DNA of 64,000 bases from Flexithrix dorotheae DSM 6795 (GTDB taxonomy: Bacteria > Bacteroidota > Bacteroidia > Cytophagales > Flammeovirgaceae). Every line of letters starts with the position of its first letter. Within the stretch, counting starts at the first letter, position 1. Shown in pieces: positions 54,651 through 62,846 of the stretch. The stretch lies in NCBI RefSeq assembly GCF_000379765.1, contig NZ_KB903439.1:1-64000 (forward strand). The letters are read 5' to 3'. Under the pieces are notes generated by a model. That model was given only the letters and a program-made list of their open reading frames with translations, was not told the origin of the DNA and did no database searches. Both the position numbers and the translations under genes were made by a program.

Positions 54651-55682
54651 CTACCCTTCCCAGCCGTGTAACTCACGAACTTTAATCATGGTAGCCAGAA
54701 TATCATTCCAGGTCTGCTGATTCATCATCACTGAATTATCGAACATACAACCATCCCAACAAATATGTTTAAAAGCTTTTGTCAGTTTACCATCTCCATC
54801 TCTCAGCCAAAAACCAGCATCTTTAGCCACATCCAGTTTTCCATTAGGATCAGTAGCCTGACAATGACGACCAGTTTTATCGTGAGAGCCCGTACCGTGA
54901 ACAGTGCCATCATTTTGCGCTACATGGAAATCAATGGTCCAAGGTCTTAAAGCATCACTTACTTTTTTCAATCCGGCCTCAAGGGTAGCCCTGTCATTCC
55001 AGTCAAAGTTTTCAGGAAGAATTCTGTCTTCTGGTTTGTTGTAACCCAGCAAATACAATAAAGTATGCGACATATCTGCCTGAAATCCCATATTGTCTCT
55101 TTCAACCGCCTCAAGGGTTTCTACCATGGTTTTCCAGCTGTGCATTCCTCCCCAGCAGATTTCTCCTTCTGCAGCCAGTTTTTCATCATATTCAGCAGCC
55201 ACATCACAAGCCTGCTGAAAAGTTTGTACGATTAATTTTGAGTTATTCACCGGATCGGCTGCCCAGGCATCAGGACTCGCTGCAGAATCTATTCGGATAA
55301 CACCATAGGTACGCACACCCTGTTCCCGCATAATTTTCCCAAAGTGGCAAGATTTCCTTACCATATCCACAAAGGTTTCTCTGGCAGCTTTATCCCCCAT
55401 GGCCGAACCACCCCAAATGGGAGCAACCAAACTGCCTACATTAAGGTTATATCCTGCAATTTTATCTGCAATCCTTTTGAAATCATCATCAGAACCATTG
55501 ATGTCAATATGCGGATCTAATAAACCCAGATCAATTCCATCGAATTTTACTCCATTTACTTCTGCTTTACTTGTCATTTCAAGCATGGTATCGAATGGAA
55601 TGGGCGGTTCTGAATCCGGTCCTTTCCCAACTATTCCGGGCCAGGTGGCATTATGTAATTTTGGATAGTTATTCATTTTCAA
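54651..55682 (-). CDS. Sugar isomerase/epimerase-like TIM-barrel protein
   Basis: A 343-residue protein of the AP-endonuclease-2/xylose-isomerase-like TIM-barrel group. Metal-ligand candidates are Glu in AAEGEICWGG, Asp/His in QADMSHTLL and His in TIDFHVAQNDG. Start is ATG 55682 or 55676. Families of this fold act as ketose 3-epimerases, hydroxypyruvate isomerases, inosose dehydratases and, in 3-keto-glycoside pathways, hydratases or lyases. It is part of the operon and about 37 bases from the dehydrogenase gene. Confidence 0.82.
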   Translation of the reverse strand: MKMNNYPKLHNATWPGIVGKGPDSEPPIPFDTMLEMTSKAEVNGVKFDGIDLGLLDPHIDINGSDDDFKRIADKIAGYNLNVGSLVAPIWGGSAMGDKAARETFVDMVRKSCHFGKIMREQGVRTYGVIRIDSAASPDAWAADPVNNSKLIVQTFQQACDVAAEYDEKLAAEGEICWGGMHSWKTMVETLEAVERDNMGFQADMSHTLLYLLGYNKPEDRILPENFDWNDRATLEAGLKKVSDALRPWTIDFHVAQNDGTVHGTGSHDKTGRHCQATDPNGKLDVAKDAGFWLRDGDGKLTKAFKHICWDGCMFDNSVMMNQQTWNDILATMIKVRELHGWEG

Positions 55683-55819
55683 TCTGTTTATATTTAATAA
55701 AATATGTGTTTAAAAAATAGTGGGCCTAAAACCAAATTATTGAATATTTGAAATTCCATTAACTGGCTCATTCCCACCTGGTTAAATTAAAAAAGAATTT
55801 AGTGGCAAACCACTAATTT

Positions 55820-57031
55820 CTACAATTTCAGGTCAGGATTTTCCGGCCCAAAATGTTTCAGCATGACGATAGGATCGGTAGAAGAATAATTGGTGATTTT
55901 CACCCCTTCTTTTGCCGCATCTTCCGTTACAAAAAACTCGTCATTAGTCAGTTGTCCATATCGAATAAGGGCGGGTGTTTCAATTTCAAATTCCCCCATT
56001 TTTCCATGGCCCTGCATCATGATCATGCCATAAGCTGCACTATCTTTAATGGTTACCGTTTCACCAGGGAATACCGTCAATTCCTTAGCACTAAAGGCAT
56101 CAGAACGGTAACAAATCCATTTCTCCACATAAGCGCCCGAAGTTGCTGCATCTTTTTCTCCTATTACAATAGGATTCATAAATCTGGTTTCCAGCATATT
56201 TGGATCAGTATTGAGTTCCCAGTCGAGCACATCCATTAATTCATCAAAGTCCCCAATTTTGTCCTTTGGCGTACCATTCCACAATAATTCTTCAGGAATA
56301 ATGGCTTCATTCACCAGGGACTGATACATGGCAAATACATCCGATGCTTTTTGAGGTTCGTATGTGCAAAGACTACCCGGAGCATGCAACATTCCCGGTG
56401 GAACATCCCAACCAGTTCCTGGCTCTAATCGGAATGCGGATGAAAAATTGGTAATTTTATTATCCCCTTTGGTAAAATTAACCAGGCATTCCCTAATCTG
56501 ATCTTTGGTAGTTCCGGGAGTAATTCCAAAAAAGGTATAAGGAAAATCACCACCGTGGTTATTCAACTGAGGGGGGAAATAATAAGCTTCCGGTTTCCCT
56601 TTTTGTCCAATTAAGGCTGCTTTTTCATCATTATGGTGCACATGATGCGGCAATGGACCCATGTTATCAAAAAACTTGGAATACATTGGCCAGCTTTTGT
56701 ATTCATTCCAAAGCCGATCGCCAATGATATTTCCTTTTAATTCATCAATAGCATCTCTCAGGGTAATTTGTACTTCCTTGTCACCATCCTTCAATACGAT
56801 AAAACTTAATCCCTCATTTTCACCTGTCAAAGGACCATTTTTGGCAGGGGTAGTTGAGGAAAACCATCTTTCATCAATTCCTCCACGAACACCTCCTAAC
56901 ACATAATAATCATCAGGATGCAGTTTAATTCGTCTTCCCGGAACACAAAATGACCTGGGTACCCAAGTAGGGGTTAATCTTAAAATTCCTTTTCCTTGTT
57001 CTAAGGCGTTTTCGGCTAATCTTTTATTCAT
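55820..57031 (-). CDS. Cupin-fold sugar isomerase-like protein
   Basis: A 403-residue cytoplasmic protein with a double-stranded beta-helix pattern: LPHHVHHNDEKA (His-rich, metal-binding) in the first cupin part, WDVPPGMLHAPGSL in the second and a C-terminal cupin half. It resembles class I mannose-6-phosphate-isomerase-like cupins. The precise activity is unknown; within this operon it may isomerise a free or keto sugar. It lies 15 bases from the preceding DUF4432 gene, which suggests translational coupling, and 137 bases before the next gene. Confidence 0.75.
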   Translation of the reverse strand: MNKRLAENALEQGKGILRLTPTWVPRSFCVPGRRIKLHPDDYYVLGGVRGGIDERWFSSTTPAKNGPLTGENEGLSFIVLKDGDKEVQITLRDAIDELKGNIIGDRLWNEYKSWPMYSKFFDNMGPLPHHVHHNDEKAALIGQKGKPEAYYFPPQLNNHGGDFPYTFFGITPGTTKDQIRECLVNFTKGDNKITNFSSAFRLEPGTGWDVPPGMLHAPGSLCTYEPQKASDVFAMYQSLVNEAIIPEELLWNGTPKDKIGDFDELMDVLDWELNTDPNMLETRFMNPIVIGEKDAATSGAYVEKWICYRSDAFSAKELTVFPGETVTIKDSAAYGMIMMQGHGKMGEFEIETPALIRYGQLTNDEFFVTEDAAKEGVKITNYSSTDPIVMLKHFGPENPDLKL

Positions 57032-57046
57032 AAATTTTAATTATGT

Positions 57047-58117
57047 TTAGGCTATTTTATAAAATTTTTGGATAAGATTTTCATCTGTTATTAATGCTAA
57101 TTCTATCTCGTAAACTTTTGATTCTCCCGGTTTCAAAAAAATCAGGCTTCCATCCTTTCTGGCCTTCGCCTGGCCAATAGGCGGATTGGTTCCTGGTTCC
57201 AGTCCGGTCACATATTCCCCTTTTCCCCAGTGCTGCCAATTGGTAAGCCAGGGTAATTGGGCTTTATTAAATTTCAATGCTACTGCCAGATTCAATTTTG
57301 AATTGTACAATCCACATTGGCATTTCCCATGTTCGTCTTCAGCGACATCAATAAAGCCAGCAGCTTCTCCACTTCCCGAATGGGACTCCAAAGGAGCAGA
57401 ACAAGTACGGAAATTATTTCCTTCATTAAAAATTTCATCATCTTGTTTTCCCCCTCTGGATTGCCATTTACCTTTCCAGATAATCGCTGTTCCTTCATCC
57501 ACTAAAGGCCATCCAAAATTGAAATGGTACAACTGCATATGTGGTGCAGGCGTATTTCCCACATTGGTGACAGTATCCTGGATTTTTATAACTGCCTTCC
57601 CAAGTGTGCTGGAAATCGTTCTTTTCAATTCCAGCCTTGGGCCAAAAATTTGTGTTTCCCTCATTTTTCCGGAAATGCTCATTCCCAAATTCCCTGAAAT
57701 TAAATCAGGTTGAATAATGGATTCAATTTCTGCCGGAGTATTGCTAATCTGTCCGTGTACCCCCCTGTCCCCAAATTCGTCACTTTCCGGACCACCTATA
57801 TGGGAAAGTCCACAAGTGGCTAAAAGGCCCCCTCCAAAAGTTTTAAGCCAGTCAATTCCTTTGTTGGAAAATGGCTCAGGAGAGGTAATTCCTGTATGGC
57901 TCAGCCAGGACAAACTGTGCTGATTGAAGAAAGCATCCGCAATATCCATGGCCCGATCAATCACCACCTTATACCGCAATCCTGTACCGGTATTGATCCA
58001 GGCAATTCTTGTTCCCCTACCCGGTCCATTATCCAAAACAGCCGTTTCAATCCCACCAAGTTGCCGGGCATTGGAAATCTTTTCTTTCCACAACTGTTTT
58101 GTTTTTTCTGCTTCCAT
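57047..58117 (-). CDS. DUF4432/aldose-1-epimerase-like protein
   Basis: A 356-residue protein of the galactose-mutarotase-like superfamily. Visible: RAMDIADAFFNQHSLSWLSH, FGGGLLATCGLSHIGGP, HMQLYHFNFGWPLVDEGTA with a conserved His, and C-terminal GLEPGTNPPIGQ. This matches the DUF4432 group, which has the beta-sandwich of aldose epimerases. The reaction is likely anomer interconversion or another step on a sugar or keto sugar. It is only 6 bases from the upstream gene, so co-translated. Confidence 0.85.
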   Translation of the reverse strand: MEAEKTKQLWKEKISNARQLGGIETAVLDNGPGRGTRIAWINTGTGLRYKVVIDRAMDIADAFFNQHSLSWLSHTGITSPEPFSNKGIDWLKTFGGGLLATCGLSHIGGPESDEFGDRGVHGQISNTPAEIESIIQPDLISGNLGMSISGKMRETQIFGPRLELKRTISSTLGKAVIKIQDTVTNVGNTPAPHMQLYHFNFGWPLVDEGTAIIWKGKWQSRGGKQDDEIFNEGNNFRTCSAPLESHSGSGEAAGFIDVAEDEHGKCQCGLYNSKLNLAVALKFNKAQLPWLTNWQHWGKGEYVTGLEPGTNPPIGQAKARKDGSLIFLKPGESKVYEIELALITDENLIQKFYKIA

Positions 58118-58123
58118 TTCTTT

Positions 58124-58975
58124 TTAAAGCGTATGTTTTTCAACCATACTTCTAATAAATTTTAGGCCTTCCTCAGCCATATCCCAGGGCTGGGCAAATT
58201 CCCGCCATACTTTTAAGGCATTAGCAAAATCAGGATCATTTCTGGTAAATCCTTCAATGGTCAGCCAGCCTTTGTAATCAATATTCGAAAGACTGGAAAA
58301 CACCTCATCCCAAGGTACATGTCCATCTCCGGGAGTCCCCCTGTCATTTTCACTGATATGCACATGCTTCAGATTAGGGGAAATAAGATTAATTGCTTCA
58401 GAAATATTTTTCTCTTCAATATTGGCATGGTGTGTATCAAACATAGCCTGCACATTTGGATGATCTGTCATTTCTACCAGATGTATCAATTGTTGCATGG
58501 TATTACACAGATAGCACTCAAATCGGTTCAGGGCTTCCATCGCAAAAACTACATTGGCCTGTGCAGCATATTCCCCTGCTTCATGTAAAATTTCAGCACT
58601 CCATTTGTATTCCTGCTCCTCTGGTGCTTTTCCTGAAAAAACCCCAAGTGCAGAATGAAAAGGACCGCAAATAATCTCTGAGTTTAATTCCTGAGCACGA
58701 TCAACTGCCCATTTGATTCTGTCCAGACCACTCTTTCTGATGGATTGATTTGAAGAAACCAGGTTTTCGGATTCACTAAGCACAAAAACACTCGTAGTTT
58801 CCAATTCTATATCCTGTGCATGCTTACCCAACTTTTGATAGGCCTGTATATCCGGAGAACCAATTAAAAACTCCACACCATCATAACCGATTTCCTTTAT
58901 CCGGTCCAGTATTGGAATTAAATCCTCAGAATTTACCGCAGACCATGCCAAAACATTAAACCCGATTTTTACCAT
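58124..58975 (-). CDS. Sugar isomerase/epimerase (hydroxypyruvate isomerase or ketose 3-epimerase-like)
   Basis: A 283-residue TIM-barrel protein of the xylose-isomerase-like superfamily. Metal-binding candidates: Glu in FAMEALNRFECYL, Asp/His in MFDTHHANIEE, His in KHVHISENDRGTPGDGHV, Glu in WLTIEGFTRND. This spacing (ALNRFE, DTHHANIEE, HxSENDRGTPGxGxV) is strongly like the ketose 3-epimerase (tagatose/psicose) branch. It would interconvert keto sugars at C3. It overlaps operon spacing tightly: 4 bases from the DUF1080 gene. Confidence 0.88.
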   Translation of the reverse strand: MVKIGFNVLAWSAVNSEDLIPILDRIKEIGYDGVEFLIGSPDIQAYQKLGKHAQDIELETTSVFVLSESENLVSSNQSIRKSGLDRIKWAVDRAQELNSEIICGPFHSALGVFSGKAPEEQEYKWSAEILHEAGEYAAQANVVFAMEALNRFECYLCNTMQQLIHLVEMTDHPNVQAMFDTHHANIEEKNISEAINLISPNLKHVHISENDRGTPGDGHVPWDEVFSSLSNIDYKGWLTIEGFTRNDPDFANALKVWREFAQPWDMAEEGLKFIRSMVEKHTL

Positions 58976-58979
58976 TGTC

Positions 58980-59786
58980 CTAAAGTTTTTTAAGCCGAAT
59001 ATTTCGATATTCCACTTTCATCGGAGGGCCTACATGCACCTGAACTCCTAGTAAGCCCGATAATTTCCTGTTTATGGCATCCTTATCAATCACTTCACTC
59101 ATCAGAATTCCATTAACATAATGCTTTAATTTATTTCCTTTGATTATAAGATGACATTCATTCCAGTCTTCACTTTTTATATTAGCTTTTAAAGCTTCAG
59201 ACTCTCCCAAACTTTTGACAACTTTCCTGGATTGCCAGCAATTTTTCTGCACATTTGCCCTTAAAGAACCTTCTTCATTTGGGTTACCCTGGCTGGTGAT
59301 CACCGCCTTTTCACCACGATAGGCAAGTGTGGTACGCTTTTTTTCTTCATAATTCTGGCCAGTGTACCTGTTTTTTCCATCAATGTCAGCCTGATATCCT
59401 GTTAAGGCAAATGGAACACCTTCCAGGCGATCACTTCTGTAGTTGATTCCGCTATTGCCAGATTCTGTAATTCTAAATTCAGTTTTTAATTCAAAATCTC
59501 CTGGTTCGCCTCCTTTCCAGATGATAAAAGTGTTTGATTTTAAAAGGGTTGAAGGGGTTACTTCACCCACCAGACAACCATTTTCCACCCTCCAATAGGT
59601 AGGATCACCTTCCCAACCCTCCAAATTTTCACCATTAAATATGGAGACAAAATCCGCTTTCGCAGAGTCAGGGTCGGTATTTTCAGCTTCATCTACAGAT
59701 AGTGTCATACTGCTCATCATGATTATGAGCAATATAACTTCAAAAATTAATAGCTTTTTATTTTTTCGATAAGGCATGTTTTTCAA
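58980..59786 (-). CDS. Secreted DUF1080 (3-keto-disaccharide hydrolase/lyase) protein
   Basis: A 268-residue protein with a signal peptide (hydrophobic LLIFEVILLIIMMSS). The mature part (about 45-265) is a concanavalin-like sandwich of the DUF1080 family: IFNGENLEGWEGD at the start, WKGGEPGDFELKTEFRI, GNSGINYRSD, and a closing VGPPMKVEYRNIRL. Characterised members cleave 3-keto-glycosides by elimination or hydrolysis after C3 oxidation. Second gene of the operon; 25 bases after the cytochrome-containing gene. It probably acts in the periplasm. Confidence 0.93.
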   Translation of the reverse strand: MKNMPYRKNKKLLIFEVILLIIMMSSMTLSVDEAENTDPDSAKADFVSIFNGENLEGWEGDPTYWRVENGCLVGEVTPSTLLKSNTFIIWKGGEPGDFELKTEFRITESGNSGINYRSDRLEGVPFALTGYQADIDGKNRYTGQNYEEKKRTTLAYRGEKAVITSQGNPNEEGSLRANVQKNCWQSRKVVKSLGESEALKANIKSEDWNECHLIIKGNKLKHYVNGILMSEVIDKDAINRKLSGLLGVQVHVGPPMKVEYRNIRLKKL

Positions 59787-59811
59787 TTAGTTTTAATTTC
59801 AATATACATTT

Positions 59812-62481
59812 TTATTCCGCCTGATAAATACCATGGTCAGGGTTTCCACCAGAAATCAGATAAGCCAGCAAATCCTTTACTTCCTCTTCATTTAATCGGT
59901 TAATCAGCCCGCCAGGCATAGCAGAAACTTCCGAAAGTTTATGATCAACCACCTGATTTTTGGGAATTTCCTTAAGCATATCAGGTGCAAAAGGATTTTG
60001 CGAAATCTTAAAATTTTGATCATCTTCACTAATAATTTTCCCAACAATGGAAGAGCCATCTTTTAGGGAGATTACTGATGAAGCATATTGATCAGAAACT
60101 ACTTTATTGGGTTCAATTATTGAGATGAGCATATCTTCCTGAGAGAACCGGGTTCCCAACTGAGTCAAATCAGGCCCGCTAATTCCTCCTTCTCCATTCA
60201 TCATATGGCAGGAACTGCAAATGGATGATTTAAACATATTTTTCCCATTCACAAAATTTCTTTGGCCAAGGCCATCTGCCAAGAGAGGTTTAATATCTTC
60301 AGCTTTATACCTTTTTCCAGGACCTTTCGGACCTGCCACATTAGCCAGATCATTTCCGGAACTACTGAGCAAAGTATCACCTGATAAGGTATTGTAATAT
60401 TCAAATTGATCTTCGGGTAGATAAGCCAGGGCTGCTTTTCTGGCATTGTTGATAAACCCGATATAACTTCTTCCTCCCTCAAAATTAAAAGCATGGTAAA
60501 ACCATTTGAAATATCTTTCCCTAAGCTCAGGAGTCCAGCCCGATTCTACTTTACTAAGCACCAGCGCATAATAAGTATGCTGTTGTGGAGGAATGTTACT
60601 TAGCGTTTGGGCGATGTCCAGTCCATACTGCAAATTTCTTTGAATCAAATCGGATGCATCGGTGGCGGTATTGTTCATGGTTGAAGCATCCTCCTTATCC
60701 ACAGGAGTTTCTAATAGCGTAATGGTTTTTTCGATCATCCCCGGAGCTTCCAAATAAGCCAATACTTTACTTAACAACCTGTCCGTCTCGTGATCATGAG
60801 CAGGATATCCGGGATTTAAATAAGCGATTACCTTATTTTTTAGAGCAGATGAAGGTAATCCAAACCTGCTTAAAGTCAGTTCAAAAGCCCGAATCAGGTT
60901 AATTTTTTGAATTCCTGAAAGACTTCCATAGTCTGCCTCCAAAAGTTTATTCAACATGAGATCCCGCTGGGATTTATCCGCTTGTCTGGCCAGTGCAATA
61001 ACCCCCTGAGTGAAAGCATCTGTATCGGTTTCCTTATAAACCAAATCTTTCCACTGATCAACTGGCTGATGTTCTACGGCAATCCGGGCGGCATATTGAA
61101 TAAACCTGTCCTGATGACTTAAATATGGCCAGGCAAACTCAATAGCCTCAGAATTTGGCTGAGTATGAAATTCTTCTAATTGTTTTCTGATTTTGTTCTC
61201 TTCAGTTGGAGAAGCCACAACCGGTGAAGAACTGCCTGCATTTTCAGGGTTATCGTAGTAGACCCTGTATAAATCCGAGTTCAATCGCCTTCCTCCTGTC
61301 ATAAAATACAATGCCCCATCCGGACCAATCACTCCATCCGTTAAAGGCAGTGGTAAGCCAGATAAAAACTCTTCTTTTTCTCCTGAATAAGTTGATCCTG
61401 AAGGTTTTAGATGAATGGCGTAAATAATTCCAAAACTCCAGTCGAAAGCAAATAAAGTGGATTTGTATTTGGCTGGGAAAGCTGCATTTTGCCCATACAA
61501 TACTCCCGTAGGAGAACCCTGTCCAATATTTAAAACTGGTGGTAAATTATCAGGATAGGAAGGAGACCATTTTCCATTTCCTGTCCTCCATCCGAACTCA
61601 CTGCCACTGGTCACATGACAGATTCTGGTTGGCCTGTACCAGGGCATTCCCAGGTCCCACTCCATATCAGAATCATAAGTAAATAAATCGCCAGCCTCAT
61701 TAAAGGCAATATCAAATGGATTTCTGAATCCCGAACTAAAAAGCTCCCAATGCTTTCCTTCAGGATCGGTTTTGGCAATCCATCCTCCTGGTGCTTTTCT
61801 GCTGTTGGCATGGCCTCTCGGATCTTTATATTCTGGGAATAAATTATCATTTTCCCATATTTTAGGATTCCTGTAAATATCCATTTCCGGATCATCGGTA
61901 TGATTTCCGGCAATCACATATAGTGATTTTCCATCTGGTCCGGGAATGACACTATGAGGACCGTGCTCTCCACCTCCTTTCATTGCCTTCAATAAAGTGA
62001 TTTTATCAAACTGATCGTTGCCATCAGTATCTTCCAATCGGTACAAGCCACTTCCCTTTTCAAAATTTTCATCACCTTTGTGATTTACCATCACATACAG
62101 ACTATTAAAAGCCCACAGTAAACCCTGAGCATATCCCATTTGGATTACACTATCGGCAACTGGTGTCTCCGTTTGAATTTTTAATTTTTCAATGGTTGGC
62201 TTTAAGTCTTTTGCTCCGATCTCGGGAATTTCCATACGATATAGTGTACCATATTGATCGGATGTGATTAATCTGCCTTTATCATCAAATGTCATGGATA
62301 CCCATGAACCCATTTCATTTTCTGAAGGACTAATAAGATGTTCAGCCTGGAATCCGGCCTGTAGTTTAAGTTTATCTATTTTGGGATTAGATGCCTTCTT
62401 ATCAGGATATTCCCTACATGATGGCATTAAAATTAAGCAAATGAATGCTCCCTGTAAAAGCTGTATTAGTTTCAATTTCAT
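59812..62481 (-). CDS. Secreted PQQ-sugar-dehydrogenase-like/c-type cytochrome lipoprotein
   Basis: An 889-residue lipoprotein using the ATG at 62481 (lipobox LMPSC); a longer frame starts at 62535. Residues of about 50-430 form the six-bladed propeller of the PQQ-dependent sugar dehydrogenase-like/DUF7133 family. A helical HEAT-like middle follows (about 440-690). The C-terminal cytochrome c domain has CSSCHMMNGEGG, with its His at residue 759 in this numbering, and ends near NEEEVKDLLAYLISGG. This is the PVC-type membrane-bound dehydrogenase architecture. It likely oxidises a sugar or glycoside and passes electrons through haem. First gene of the operon. Confidence 0.9.
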   Translation of the reverse strand: MKLKLIQLLQGAFICLILMPSCREYPDKKASNPKIDKLKLQAGFQAEHLISPSENEMGSWVSMTFDDKGRLITSDQYGTLYRMEIPEIGAKDLKPTIEKLKIQTETPVADSVIQMGYAQGLLWAFNSLYVMVNHKGDENFEKGSGLYRLEDTDGNDQFDKITLLKAMKGGGEHGPHSVIPGPDGKSLYVIAGNHTDDPEMDIYRNPKIWENDNLFPEYKDPRGHANSRKAPGGWIAKTDPEGKHWELFSSGFRNPFDIAFNEAGDLFTYDSDMEWDLGMPWYRPTRICHVTSGSEFGWRTGNGKWSPSYPDNLPPVLNIGQGSPTGVLYGQNAAFPAKYKSTLFAFDWSFGIIYAIHLKPSGSTYSGEKEEFLSGLPLPLTDGVIGPDGALYFMTGGRRLNSDLYRVYYDNPENAGSSSPVVASPTEENKIRKQLEEFHTQPNSEAIEFAWPYLSHQDRFIQYAARIAVEHQPVDQWKDLVYKETDTDAFTQGVIALARQADKSQRDLMLNKLLEADYGSLSGIQKINLIRAFELTLSRFGLPSSALKNKVIAYLNPGYPAHDHETDRLLSKVLAYLEAPGMIEKTITLLETPVDKEDASTMNNTATDASDLIQRNLQYGLDIAQTLSNIPPQQHTYYALVLSKVESGWTPELRERYFKWFYHAFNFEGGRSYIGFINNARKAALAYLPEDQFEYYNTLSGDTLLSSSGNDLANVAGPKGPGKRYKAEDIKPLLADGLGQRNFVNGKNMFKSSICSSCHMMNGEGGISGPDLTQLGTRFSQEDMLISIIEPNKVVSDQYASSVISLKDGSSIVGKIISEDDQNFKISQNPFAPDMLKEIPKNQVVDHKLSEVSAMPGGLINRLNEEEVKDLLAYLISGGNPDHGIYQAE

Positions 62482-62846
62482 ATTCTTTATGACTTGTCTT
62501 TTTCTGTGTTTAACCTGTAAAATACTTGTATTCAATCCTCTTTTAATTTAAAATCCAATATTACATAATAACCTGATTACCAGTTGTTTTAATTAGGAAT
62601 TAAAACAAAATGGCTGGATAAACCTGAATATAAATAAATCATGATTTAATTCCATTATTAATTTATATAGAGGCCGATATTCCCATACCGAAGTCGGTCA
62701 AATCAGGACCTAAATTTTCTTCATCTATAATACTTTAAATAAAAAATTTCTTACTACTCATGAATACTATTTCCACAAAGATTTATAATTTCCTTTTCGG
62801 ATATACATTTAGAATTTTTTACAGGTTTAATTTTTAGTTTTATTCA
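62482..62846. other. Gap between sulfatase and operon, likely promoter region
   Basis: No gene. It contains a small inverted repeat GGCCGA/TCGGTC near 62672-62698. It probably contains the promoter of the minus-strand sugar operon. No clear TTTG/TAnnTTTG pair was found. Confidence 0.4.
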
